Positions 1 through 8,332 of a stretch of DNA of 64,000 bases are shown in pieces (the first letter of the stretch is position 1; each line of letters begins with the position of its first letter). Origin of the DNA: Aliarcobacter trophiarum LMG 25534 (GTDB lineage Bacteria > Campylobacterota > Campylobacteria > Campylobacterales > Arcobacteraceae); contig NZ_CP031367.1 of the NCBI RefSeq assembly GCF_003355515.1, forward strand, positions 1,851,614 through 1,915,613, given 5' to 3'. The notes beneath the pieces were generated by a model that saw only the letters and a list, made by a program, of their open reading frames with translations, did no database searches and had not been told where the DNA came from. The translations under genes and the position numbers were made by a program.

Positions 1-1033
1 TTCCAAAAAGCTTACAATCAAGAGGTTTTGCAACTCCACTTAAAATATCAGGACATCTACAAGCTTTATTCTCTTTTGCTCTATTCTTTGGAAGAATTTC
101 ATCATACACTAGTTTTGCATTATATTTTTTATACTCTTCTCTTAACTCATATCCACTTTCAAGAATAGTTCCAACACCTCTAAACTCAAAAGAGGTTTTA
201 ATTAAATATTTATCTACAAGCTCTTGAGCTTTTATATTTCCTTCAAAGCTAACTACTCTTTTATACTCAACTTCCAACTCTACTCTATTTTGTACAAATT
301 GACAAACCAACATGTAAATTGACTCTATAACATCAACAGGCTCAAAACCACTTACAACAACTGGTTTATTATATCTTAAAGGGAACTCTTCATAGATTTT
401 ACTTCCACTAATCACACTAACATGAGCTGGTCCTAAAAAAGCATCTATTTTATTATCTTTTTTATCCACTAAAGCTCTCATAACTTCGGGAACTGTAATA
501 TGATTTATATGGAAAAGAATATTTTTTATATCATTTTTTATAACCTGTTCAAGTAAAGCACAAGTCATAGGAGTTGTTGTTTCAAATCCTATTGCAAAAA
601 AGACTACTTTTTTATCTTTGTTTTCAGTAGCAATCTTTAGACAATCCATAGGAGAATAAACAAATCTTACATCAGCACCTTTTGCTCTTGCATCTTGCAA
701 ACTTCCACGGCTTCCAGGTACTTTTATCATATCTCCTAAAGTTACAAGTATCACATCTTTTTGTAAACTCAACTCATAAGCACTATCAACTCTCTCTTTT
801 GGCATTACACAAACAGGACATCCAGGTCCATGAACAAAATTGATTTTTTTATTTAAGATTTGAGGAAGTCCATATTTCATAATAGTATGAGTATGCCCAC
901 CACAAACCTCCATAATATTTATAGTTTTATCATAATTTTCAAGCTCTATATCTATTAGTTTTTTGTAGGCTTTTATTGTTTTTGGATCTCTAAAACCATC
1001 ATATAAATCTTTTAGTTGTAACTTTTTAACCAT
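1..1033 (-). CDS. hypD: Hydrogenase maturation protein HypD, partial (C-terminus beyond window start)
   Basis: HypD works with HypC as the scaffold on which the Fe(CN)2CO group of [NiFe] hydrogenase is built, using an internal 4Fe-4S cluster. About 344 codons are visible. They include the MEVCGGHTHT motif near residue 41, the GPGCPVCVMPKE motif near residue 69, FAIGFETTTP in the middle, and the late cysteines CRCPDILSG and PLDC just before the window edge. Family members are about 350-375 residues, so only the last few tens of residues are missing. The ATG overlaps the end of hypC by 8 bases (ATGGTTAA), which suggests translational coupling. hypE and hypA would be expected beyond the window edge. 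The identification is secure from the cysteine motifs. Confidence 0.96.
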   Translation of the reverse strand, partial: MVKKLQLKDLYDGFRDPKTIKAYKKLIDIELENYDKTINIMEVCGGHTHTIMKYGLPQILNKKINFVHGPGCPVCVMPKERVDSAYELSLQKDVILVTLGDMIKVPGSRGSLQDARAKGADVRFVYSPMDCLKIATENKDKKVVFFAIGFETTTPMTCALLEQVIKNDIKNILFHINHITVPEVMRALVDKKDNKIDAFLGPAHVSVISGSKIYEEFPLRYNKPVVVSGFEPVDVIESIYMLVCQFVQNRVELEVEYKRVVSFEGNIKAQELVDKYLIKTSFEFRGVGTILESGYELREEYKKYNAKLVYDEILPKNRAKENKACRCPDILSGVAKPLDCKLFG

Positions 1034-1286
1034 TTAAGGCCTCTTGCTTCTCTTTCTCTTCTAGTTTTTCTATAATTTCTTGGTAAACTTTCAAAGACTC
1101 TAGAGCATCTACTTCATCTATTTTATTCATGGCAAAACCAATATGAATTAAAACATAATCACCTACTTTTACCTCTTGGTCTATTAAATCTAAACAAGCT
1201 GTTCTTTCAACTCCCATGGTATCAACTACACAACTATTTGTATCTTTATCTATGCTTTTTATTTTTGATGGTATTGATAAACACAT
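1026..1286 (-). CDS. hypC: Hydrogenase maturation chaperone HypC
   Basis: HypC is a small chaperone that carries the Fe(CN)2CO group with HypD and delivers it to the hydrogenase large-subunit precursor. The 86-residue protein begins MCLSIPSKI. The N-terminal Met-Cys is the conserved feature of the family, because this cysteine contacts the iron and the precursor. The middle part (VGDYVLIHIGFAMNKID) matches the usual HypC beta-barrel core. It lies 103 bases after hypB and overlaps hypD by 8 bases, so hypB-hypC-hypD is likely one transcript. The client here should be HydB, encoded in the same cluster. Confidence 0.96.
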   Translation of the reverse strand: MCLSIPSKIKSIDKDTNSCVVDTMGVERTACLDLIDQEVKVGDYVLIHIGFAMNKIDEVDALESLKVYQEIIEKLEEKEKQEALNG

Positions 1287-1389
1287 AATTTTCTCCTAAA
1301 AATATCCCATCTTTCAGGGACTAAATTCATATCTAACTACTTAAAAAATTACTAAAGAGGCAAACTCTAAAGAGCATAACTTATTAGGA

Positions 1390-2202
1390 TTAACGCATCT
1401 TTCTTTTAAAATTTATCCAATCAATTACATTTTGGAGTGACTCTTTATCTTTGATATTTACCTCTAAAATATCTACATTTGGTTTTAATTTTCTAGCTTC
1501 TTGTTTCTCTTTTTCTATATCATATTCAAAATAAGGCAACAAATCAGTTTTTGTAAACAAAATTAAATCAGCACTTCTAAACATAACTGGATATTTTATA
1601 ATTTTATCTTCCCCCTCAGGTATTGAAACAAGTACAATATTTAAGTGAGTTCCTACATCATAAGATGCTGGGCAAACTAAATTTCCAACATTCTCTATAA
1701 AACAAACATCAATTTCGTCTAAATCAATATCATGTAAAGCTTTATGAACCATAAATGCATCCAAATGGCAAGCACTTCCTGTTTGTATTTGAATAGCATT
1801 TATCCCTTTTGCTTTTAATCTATCAGCATCTTTTGATGTCTCTAAATCTCCTTCAACAACTGCAAATTTAAAATTACAAATTTCTGATAATTTTTCTAAA
1901 AATGTTGTTTTTCCACTTCCAGGACTTGACATAAGGTTTATTCCTAAAACTTTATGATTATCAAAATGTACTCTATTATGAGAGGCTTCATGATCATTCT
2001 TATCTAATATTTTTTGAATTATAGAAATAGTTTTTACATCATTTAATAAAGGATTAGATTTTAAATTATCATTTATAGGTTTAAATATAGTTCTATTTCC
2101 ATGATTATGGTGACTATGATTATGTTCATGGTGATGATGTGAATGATTATGCTCCATTCCAGCTATTGTACATCCGCAATCTTTACACATATTTTTCTCC
2201 AA
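1390..2202 (-). CDS. hypB: Hydrogenase nickel incorporation GTPase HypB
   Basis: HypB is the GTPase that, with HypA, inserts nickel into the large subunit. The 270-residue protein has an N-terminal CKDCGC cysteine motif (residues 6-11), the high-affinity metal site known from E. coli HypB. A histidine-rich stretch follows at about residues 18-36, of the kind used to store nickel. The GTPase domain shows the P-loop SSPGSGKTTFLEK near residue 91 and NVGNLVCPASYDVG further on. A C-terminal TKTDLLPY supplies the guanine-recognition NKxD-like motif. It lies downstream of hypF but is separated from it by two unrelated genes, one on the opposite strand, so it probably has its own promoter near 2203-2298. 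Confidence 0.96.
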   Translation of the reverse strand: MEKNMCKDCGCTIAGMEHNHSHHHHEHNHSHHNHGNRTIFKPINDNLKSNPLLNDVKTISIIQKILDKNDHEASHNRVHFDNHKVLGINLMSSPGSGKTTFLEKLSEICNFKFAVVEGDLETSKDADRLKAKGINAIQIQTGSACHLDAFMVHKALHDIDLDEIDVCFIENVGNLVCPASYDVGTHLNIVLVSIPEGEDKIIKYPVMFRSADLILFTKTDLLPYFEYDIEKEKQEARKLKPNVDILEVNIKDKESLQNVIDWINFKRKMR

Positions 2203-2298
2203 TTATTTTTATAAAAGTCTAACCCAATTTATTTTAAAACTATTTGATAAAAATTAAACACATATGTAAATTTAGAACCAATTTGTTACAATCTATTT

Positions 2299-2940
2299 AT
2301 GATATGCCCAAACTGTAAAAACAAAGAGTTTTATACTCTTGCAAATAATTATATAAAATGTAAGAAATGTTCTAAAAAGCTCTCTTTAAAGAAGATTGAA
2401 AAAGATATTTTAGTTATACAAAAATTCTGTGAAAACAAGAGTGCTTTTGAAGTATCAAGTGAATTAAAACTAAATTATAAAACTATAAAGGATAGATTTG
2501 ATATTTTAAGAGAAAAAATTGCAATTTTTTCTGAAGTTATTTATAATTCATCAATAAAAGATAGTACTGAATATGAAGAGTTTTATTATCTAAAAGAGAG
2601 AGAAAAATTAAAGAAAAGAAAGAGTCTTAGTGAAGCTATAAATATTATTGGGTTTTATTCTAACCAAAAAGTATATACTCTTTTAATGCCAAAAATAGGT
2701 AATAGAGCATTTGATGTAGAAGATGGATTTATTCAATATTTAAGTTGGTATAAAATTCACTCCCAAAATGCGCATCAAACAAAACTAAATAAGTTTTGGA
2801 AGTTTTTAGAAAAAAATCTGAAAAAACATAAAGGGGTAGATGAAGATAGATTTTTCTACTATTTAAAAGAGTATGAATTTAAGTTTAATTATAAAAAATC
2901 TGAACAGCTAGAGATTTTAAAATCTCTTAGTTTCTCATAA
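2299..2940 (+). CDS. IS1595-type transposase-like protein, probably domesticated
   Basis: The 213-residue protein begins with a four-cysteine zinc ribbon (MICPNCKNKEF, CKKCSKK; residues 3-24). A helical region with a resolvase-like helix-turn-helix (FEVSSELKLNYKTIKDRF) follows. The C-terminal part resembles the end of IS1595/ISXO2-family transposases, with FWKFLEKNLKKHKGV and then YLKEYEFKFN. The first catalytic motif, usually ExDExxxGG, reads EYEEFYYL and appears to have lost its aspartate. An EDGFIQYLSWYKIH segment matches the second acidic site. I see no terminal inverted repeats at the flanks. It is the only gene on this strand inside the hydrogenase cluster and converges on the zinc-ribbon gene with a 2-base gap. 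It may be an inactive remnant or a DNA-binding protein. The function is not known. Confidence 0.6.
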   Translation: MICPNCKNKEFYTLANNYIKCKKCSKKLSLKKIEKDILVIQKFCENKSAFEVSSELKLNYKTIKDRFDILREKIAIFSEVIYNSSIKDSTEYEEFYYLKEREKLKKRKSLSEAINIIGFYSNQKVYTLLMPKIGNRAFDVEDGFIQYLSWYKIHSQNAHQTKLNKFWKFLEKNLKKHKGVDEDRFFYYLKEYEFKFNYKKSEQLEILKSLSFS

Positions 2941-2942
2941 AA

Positions 2943-3245
2943 CTAAAAATCAAAATCAAAGATTTCAGATAAAAATCCCTCTTTCTTCTTTTTATACGGT
3001 GCTTGTTGTCTATTATTATAAGAGTTATATTGTTGATTATTATTGTATTTATCATATGAATCTCTATCTTCATTTTTCGCAAAATTTGATTGTTGATTTG
3101 TCTGATAACTTGAACTCTTTTCTATAATTTTATCTAATTCTCCTCTATCAAGCCAAACTCCTCTACATGATGGACAATAATCAATTTCAACACCTTGTCT
3201 TTCACTCATTACTAATTCTATATCTTTGCAAATAGGACATTTCAT
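2943..3245 (-). CDS. TFIIB-type zinc-ribbon protein (zf-TFIIB)
   Basis: The 100-residue protein starts MKCPICKDIELVM and has CPSCRGVWLDRGELDKII at residues 25-42. These are the two CxxC knuckles and the trailing WLDRGEL signature of the bacterial zf-TFIIB (COG3809-like) family. The rest (residues 45-90) is a low-complexity tail rich in Asn, Gln, Tyr and Ser, ending in a short basic and aromatic patch. Family members occur in many contexts and their role is not established. The gene starts only 22 bases upstream of where hypF ends on the same strand, so it follows hypF in the operon. It may assist metal handling, but nothing in the sequence proves that. Confidence 0.75.
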   Translation of the reverse strand: MKCPICKDIELVMSERQGVEIDYCPSCRGVWLDRGELDKIIEKSSSYQTNQQSNFAKNEDRDSYDKYNNNQQYNSYNNRQQAPYKKKKEGFLSEIFDFDF

Positions 3246-3267
3246 TATAATACTCTTTTATTTAATT

Positions 3268-5514
3268 TTATAATTGGAAATATACTTGACCCAAACTTAT
3301 AGCTTCATCATTTGGGCTATATTTCTCTCCTAAATAAACATCTCTATTCATTTTATTAAGCTCTTTTAATAAAATCTCCACTAAAGTTCTGTTTTGAAAT
3401 ACTCCACCACATAAAATTATTGGCATCCCTTTATAACTATTGGAAATATCAATAACCATATTTACAACTGTATTTATAAATTTTGAAGCAATAGCTTTTT
3501 TATCTTTTTTACTCTCTTCTTTTACAATCTCTTTTATCATTTTTGAAAAATCAATAATATTATCGACAATCTCATAAGAGAAAAACTCTTTTATATTCTC
3601 ATTATATAAATTTTCTATACAAAGACCAGTTTCTCCTTCATACTCTTGTATATGTAAAATATTAGCAAGTGAACAAACTGCATCAAACAATCTCCCAAGA
3701 GAGCTTGTAAGTGGTGAGTTTAAACTTTTCTGCCAAAGTGTATATAATGTTTTTATCTCTTCTTTTTCAAATAAATTCAAGCAAGATAGATTTAAATTTA
3801 AAACTTCTTCTAATGTAAAACTATCAAAAAGCAGTGATAATGCAACTCTTTTTGGCTCTTTTATAGCTAGTTCTCCCCCTAAAAGTTTAAAATATTTTAG
3901 ATGATAAGCTCTTTTATACTCTTTTGAATTTGCAATAAATACTTCGCCTCCCCAAATATTTTTATCATCCCCATATCCTGTCCCATCAAAAACAAAGGCT
4001 AAAACATCTTCTTTTATAGAGTTTTCTGCTAAAACTGCCAAAACATGTGCATAGTGATGTTGTACTTGAACTAATTTTAAATTTGGATTTTTATGCTTTA
4101 ACTCAAAAGCAAATTTTGTACTCTCATATTTTGGATGTTTATCACAGACAATAATTTCAGGTGTAAAATCATAGAAACAGAGGAAATTTTCTACGGTTTT
4201 TTTATAGTTTTCTATTGAAGCAATAGAATCTAAATCCCCCAAATATGGAGTTGTAATAATTTTATTATCAAAAGCTATACTAAAAGTTGATTTTTGATTT
4301 GCACCTAAACTTAATATTTTCTTACTAAATCTACTATTGACTTTTAAACTATTTGGAGCATAGCCTCTACTATTTCTAAGTTTTATTATTTTTTCATCAG
4401 TAGTAACTTGCACTATTGAATCATCACAACTATTTAATATCTCTCTATTATAATCAAGTACAAAATCAACTAAATTATTCAGTTTTAAAAAAATATCCTC
4501 TTTTGCTGTGATTATTGGTTCACCTTTTAAATTTGCACTAGTTGCAATAATTGGCTTAAATAGGTTTTCAAATAAAATATAGTGTAAAGCACTATTTGGT
4601 AAGAAACAACCAATTCTTTTTATATTTGGGGCTACAAGATTTAATAAATCTCTATTATCTTTTTTTTCTAATAAAACTATTGGTCTTTGTTTTGAACTTA
4701 AAATATTTTCCTCTATTTGTGAACATATAGCATACTCTTTTAAGAAATTTATATCTTTAAACATAACAGCAAAAGGTTTTGTAGCCCTTTTCTTAAACTC
4801 TCTTAGCTTTATTATAGTTTTATTATTTGAGGCATCACAAACTATATGAAATCCTCCCATACTTTTTATTGCTAAAATTTTTCCATCATTTATATATTTT
4901 GAAGCTAAATTTATAGCATCTATTTTTGATGCAATTAAAGTTTTATTATTGTTATATAAAAAAGTTGTTGGTCCACACTCATCACATGAAATTGCTTGTG
5001 CATGGTATCTCCTATTTATTGGATTTTCAAACTCATTTTGACACTTTTTACAAAGATAAAAATCCTTTAAAGCACTGTTTTCTCTATCATAAGGAATAGT
5101 TTTGGTTATGGAGTATCTAGGACCACAATTTGTACAGTTTGTCAAAGGGTATAAATATCTAAAATTATTTTTATCAAAAATATCATCTATACAATCTTCA
5201 CAAATAGCTATATCACTAGGAATTGTAGTTGTTTTATTATCAGAACTATTACTATTTTCTATTTTAAACTCAGAAAATTGTTTATTCGAATCTTCTATTT
5301 TAATATCATCAATAACAGCAAGAGGTGGAGGATTATTTTTTAACTCTTCTAAAAAACTAAAAATATCATTAGTCTCTCCAAAGACTTCTATATTTACGCC
5401 AATATTATCATTATTTACATAACCATAAAGATTGTGTTTTATTGCTAAATTATATACAAAAGGACGAAATCCAACCCCTTGAACAGTTCCATAAACTCTT
5501 ATTTTCTTACTTAT
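3268..5514 (-). CDS. hypF: Carbamoyltransferase HypF (start codon appears to be ATA)
   Basis: HypF uses carbamoyl phosphate and ATP to carbamoylate HypE, the first step in making the cyanide ligands. The full domain order is present: acylphosphatase domain (RVYGTVQGVGFRPFVYNLA near the N-terminus), two CxxC-x18-CxxC zinc fingers, a YrdC-like domain, and a Kae1-like C-terminal domain with VQHHYAHVLA, FDGTGYGDD and LCGGVFQNRTL. The reading frame is open from a stop at 5551-5553, but no ATG, GTG or TTG precedes the acylphosphatase motif. The first is a TTG at 5145, which would delete that whole domain. The ATA at 5512-5514, overlapping the hydE stop, gives a normal length of 748 residues, so I place the start there. 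See findings. Confidence 0.85.
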   Translation of the reverse strand: MSKKIRVYGTVQGVGFRPFVYNLAIKHNLYGYVNNDNIGVNIEVFGETNDIFSFLEELKNNPPPLAVIDDIKIEDSNKQFSEFKIENSNSSDNKTTTIPSDIAICEDCIDDIFDKNNFRYLYPLTNCTNCGPRYSITKTIPYDRENSALKDFYLCKKCQNEFENPINRRYHAQAISCDECGPTTFLYNNNKTLIASKIDAINLASKYINDGKILAIKSMGGFHIVCDASNNKTIIKLREFKKRATKPFAVMFKDINFLKEYAICSQIEENILSSKQRPIVLLEKKDNRDLLNLVAPNIKRIGCFLPNSALHYILFENLFKPIIATSANLKGEPIITAKEDIFLKLNNLVDFVLDYNREILNSCDDSIVQVTTDEKIIKLRNSRGYAPNSLKVNSRFSKKILSLGANQKSTFSIAFDNKIITTPYLGDLDSIASIENYKKTVENFLCFYDFTPEIIVCDKHPKYESTKFAFELKHKNPNLKLVQVQHHYAHVLAVLAENSIKEDVLAFVFDGTGYGDDKNIWGGEVFIANSKEYKRAYHLKYFKLLGGELAIKEPKRVALSLLFDSFTLEEVLNLNLSCLNLFEKEEIKTLYTLWQKSLNSPLTSSLGRLFDAVCSLANILHIQEYEGETGLCIENLYNENIKEFFSYEIVDNIIDFSKMIKEIVKEESKKDKKAIASKFINTVVNMVIDISNSYKGMPIILCGGVFQNRTLVEILLKELNKMNRDVYLGEKYSPNDEAISLGQVYFQL

Positions 5515-7013
5515 ATGTAATCCATTGCATACTCTTTTGGTAAGATTATATTATATTTTTTACTAAGTTCTTTATAAACCTTATGGAAAATTTGTCTATT
5601 TGAAAAAATATTCCCACATAAAACTATATCTTTTGCTTTTGTTTTTCTTGCTATTTCTCTTAAGTAATCTATTAAAAATTCACCTAAAAATTCATAAAAA
5701 GAGAAACTAAGTATCTCATTTGAAACATCCGCCATTTTATACGACATAACTGATTGAATAACTCTTCTATAATCTAAATAGTTTTTATTATCAATTTTAA
5801 TTAATTTCATATCAATTTGTAAAGCATCAACATAGCCACTATTTAGAGCTAAATCTTCAAAATCTTTTACTTCTTCTAAGTTTAAAAGTTTAGTTATAGT
5901 TTCTAGGATAGTATAAAAACCACTGTTTTGTGAAAGTTTTATATCTTTCGTATAAGGAAATTTCTTTAAAAAGTTATCAACCAACCTTCTACAATTTTCA
6001 TCCATACAAGATATATCTTCCAAAATTTGGTTCATATTAGATTCAATATCTGGAATATATATTACTCTTTTTTCTTCTTCATTTACAACTCTTATATCTA
6101 CAAAACTATTTTTAGAATTCAATGAAAAATAAGCTCCAATAGAGTTTTTATCTAAAAGATTATGCTCATGTAAAACTGCATTATAAATATTTGAAAAAGA
6201 GTTTAAATATTCACTACTTGAATTAAAAACTATATCTTTTTTATAATCATATTTTGGATACAAAGTTTCATCATCACAAATAATGAGATTTACTCCTTCA
6301 AAACTAGAGGCTTTTAACTCATCTTTTTTAGTTGTATATAAAATATAATCAATATTTTGTTCTTTTAATGCTTTTGACAGCTCAACTTCTTTAAAAGAGT
6401 TTACAACTCTTGTAAAAATATAACCACTCTTTGAAATATTTTCATCTATATTTTTTAGTTTTAATTTAACTAAAGGTCTTTCAATTGAACATAAAAGATT
6501 TAGTTCATCATTTTCTATAATAAATAAATCATTTAAAACTCTACTATTTATAAGTAACAATTTTATCTCTAGATCACTCTTTAAAAACTCTTTTATTATC
6601 TCTTTATTTGGTAAAAATAATTTTAACTCTTCAAACTCAATAAGCTTATTTTTGTTTAACTCTACAATTTGGCTTAAATAATCAAAATTAGAATTTTCTA
6701 AAATTCTTTTAACTTTTATATTTGTTAAAATCTCAAAATTCTCTTTTATATTTTTATCTTCTAATTCTTTGTCATTTTCATCGAAATCTTCAATCAAGTA
6801 AGATTTCTTTAAAAACATAGAATAAGGAAGATTTGTCTCTAAATTTGAGAAAAGCTTTTCAATATTTTTAAGCTCATCATCAATAAATATTAGAATAAAC
6901 CCAAAATATTGTTTTGTATTTGCATTTATATTTGAGTAATTTATAACCTCATCTATTAATCTTTTAAAATAAAAAGAAGTTGAGTTATATTCTATTTTAT
7001 AGATTAACTTCAT
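5511..7013 (-). CDS. hydE: Hydrogenase accessory protein HydE (HypF-like C-terminal domain)
   Basis: The protein has about 500 residues. It occupies the position of HydE in the hydABCDE operons of Helicobacter and Wolinella, where hydE is needed for hydrogenase activity but has no defined biochemical role. The last third resembles the Kae1-like domain of HypF: AKDIVLCGNIFSNRQIFHKV parallels LCGGVFQNRTL in the neighbouring HypF. It lacks the acylphosphatase and zinc-finger parts. I start it at the ATG at 7013, because AGAGGA lies 8 bases upstream; another in-frame ATG at 7031 has no such site. It overlaps the end of hydD by 17 bases and the start of hypF by 4 bases, so translation is probably coupled throughout. 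Confidence 0.8.
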   Translation of the reverse strand: MKLIYKIEYNSTSFYFKRLIDEVINYSNINANTKQYFGFILIFIDDELKNIEKLFSNLETNLPYSMFLKKSYLIEDFDENDKELEDKNIKENFEILTNIKVKRILENSNFDYLSQIVELNKNKLIEFEELKLFLPNKEIIKEFLKSDLEIKLLLINSRVLNDLFIIENDELNLLCSIERPLVKLKLKNIDENISKSGYIFTRVVNSFKEVELSKALKEQNIDYILYTTKKDELKASSFEGVNLIICDDETLYPKYDYKKDIVFNSSSEYLNSFSNIYNAVLHEHNLLDKNSIGAYFSLNSKNSFVDIRVVNEEEKRVIYIPDIESNMNQILEDISCMDENCRRLVDNFLKKFPYTKDIKLSQNSGFYTILETITKLLNLEEVKDFEDLALNSGYVDALQIDMKLIKIDNKNYLDYRRVIQSVMSYKMADVSNEILSFSFYEFLGEFLIDYLREIARKTKAKDIVLCGNIFSNRQIFHKVYKELSKKYNIILPKEYAMDYI

Positions 7014-7584
7014 GAGTGAAATCCTCTTCATTAGGAATTCTAGTTAGATGAGAACCATTATAACTTCCAATTAAACTTTTTACAATATCTTCAACACTTA
7101 TATCTGACCTTTTTGTAAGTTTAAAACCTAAACTTTCTATCTCTTTTAAAGAAGTTTCTATAAAAAGTGGGAATTTTTCTTCCATAAGTTTTGTAAGCCC
7201 TATTTCAACACTTTGTATATCTTGTGGAACTACTCCTATAATTGTAACATTTGCATAAGAATCTAAAACGGAGACAATCTCTAGCATCTCCACAATTTCT
7301 ACTTCATGAGCAGTTTTTCTATATTTCCCAAGTCCTAATAAAACATCACTAGGAAGCCTAAATATACTTCCAACTTCATCATCAATAGAGACAGTATCTA
7401 AAATAATGACATTTTTATACTCTTGAAAATATGCCATTAGTTTAAATCCCAATGTTCCACCATCAATAATTTCTAAACCTTCACCAAATTGATAATTCTG
7501 CTTTATATATTCACTTGCATAAATTCCTATACCCTCATCTTTAAAGAGCATATTTCCAACACCAATTATAATTGTATCTTTCAT
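6997..7584 (-). CDS. hydD: Hydrogenase maturation endopeptidase HydD
   Basis: This nickel-dependent protease (HyaD/HupD/HybD family) removes the C-terminal tail of the large subunit HydB once nickel is in place. The 195-residue protein shows GVGNMLFKDEGIGIYAS near the N-terminus, DGGTLGFKLM, VIILDTVSIDD and a later HEVEIVEM. These supply the conserved Glu, Asp and His that bind nickel in the family. VVPQDIQSVEIGLT is also typical. It follows hydC after a 36-base gap that holds a strong hairpin, and overlaps hydE downstream. The identity is firm. Its substrate is almost certainly the HydB encoded two genes upstream. Confidence 0.95.
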   Translation of the reverse strand: MKDTIIIGVGNMLFKDEGIGIYASEYIKQNYQFGEGLEIIDGGTLGFKLMAYFQEYKNVIILDTVSIDDEVGSIFRLPSDVLLGLGKYRKTAHEVEIVEMLEIVSVLDSYANVTIIGVVPQDIQSVEIGLTKLMEEKFPLFIETSLKEIESLGFKLTKRSDISVEDIVKSLIGSYNGSHLTRIPNEEDFTHEVNL

Positions 7585-7598
7585 ATAAATATTTAAAA

Positions 7599-7620
7599 GG
7601 CTTAAGCATAAGCTTAAACC
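7599..7620 (-). terminator. Intra-operon hairpin directly after hydC
   Basis: On the minus strand the bases immediately after the hydC stop codon form GGTTTAAGC TTAT GCTTAAGCC. That is a 9-bp stem with one G-U pair and a 4-base loop, followed by TTTTAAAT. The T-run is short, so it may be a partial terminator or an RNA-processing and stability hairpin rather than a full stop. It sits exactly between the structural genes hydABC and the accessory genes hydDE-hyp, where a drop in expression would make sense. Confidence 0.5.
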
Positions 7621-8322
7621 TTACTTCTCCTCTTCTTTTACAAACTTACTTCCACCAAATACTATAGCAATATCACCCTCTTTCCAGAAAATTGTTCTCC
7701 AAACTTGGTAGTAAATATGTATCATTACCCAAACAAGTATAAAATACATAGTATAATGATGTGCTATTCTAACCCCAATATTTCCACCAAAAACATACAG
7801 TGTCCAATCAGTAACCAAATGAAGCATTGTTGGCCACCAAGTTCCAATAGAGCTATGTCCAGATGCAAGTCCATGAACATATAGCTGAAGTCCAGAAAAT
7901 AGCATAAATACTAACAATAGATGAAAAATTGTAAAAAATACAATATTAAAACTATCACTATGGCTTGAATCAAACTTTTTTCTTCTATTAAGTGTAATTA
8001 GATTTAAAAATACCTCAAAAAACTCAACAATATTTTGTTTATTTGGTATTAGTTTTTTATAAGGCTTTTCAAATCTTGAAAAAAAGTATAAATAACCAAC
8101 TAAAACGGCGGTTACATCAAATATGATAGCAACAATAAAATGGGCCCATCTATTCCATGCCATAACATATTTATCAACAGCAGGGTCTGCTATAAATGTT
8201 TGATAATATGGATGACCAATATATAAACCAGTGATAACCGCAGCTATCATACTAAAAAATGTAACCCAGTGAACTATTCTCATAGTTCCTGTCATTCTTT
8301 TTATCTCTATATTTTTTGCCAT
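7621..8322 (-). CDS. hydC: [NiFe] hydrogenase cytochrome b subunit HydC
   Basis: HydC is the dihaem membrane anchor that takes electrons from the small subunit and passes them to menaquinone. The 233-residue protein has four or five hydrophobic helices, beginning with IVHWVTFFSMIAAVITGLYI. Conserved histidines lie in or next to them (VHWV, WAHFIVAIIF, HHYTMYFILVWVMIHIYYQV), as expected for the Ni/Fe-hydrogenase b-type cytochrome family. It starts 10 bases after hydB ends, so it is in the same operon. A stem-loop follows its stop codon. The identity is clear from position and histidine pattern. Confidence 0.94.
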   Translation of the reverse strand: MAKNIEIKRMTGTMRIVHWVTFFSMIAAVITGLYIGHPYYQTFIADPAVDKYVMAWNRWAHFIVAIIFDVTAVLVGYLYFFSRFEKPYKKLIPNKQNIVEFFEVFLNLITLNRRKKFDSSHSDSFNIVFFTIFHLLLVFMLFSGLQLYVHGLASGHSSIGTWWPTMLHLVTDWTLYVFGGNIGVRIAHHYTMYFILVWVMIHIYYQVWRTIFWKEGDIAIVFGGSKFVKEEEK

Positions 8323-8332
8323 AAATTGCCCC

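Noticed and set aside
5102..5422. Rightward open frame of 106 codons inside the hypF locus
   Set aside because: It is antisense to the HypF acylphosphatase and zinc-finger region, which has strong family motifs on the minus strand. It has no ribosome site and no family similarity.
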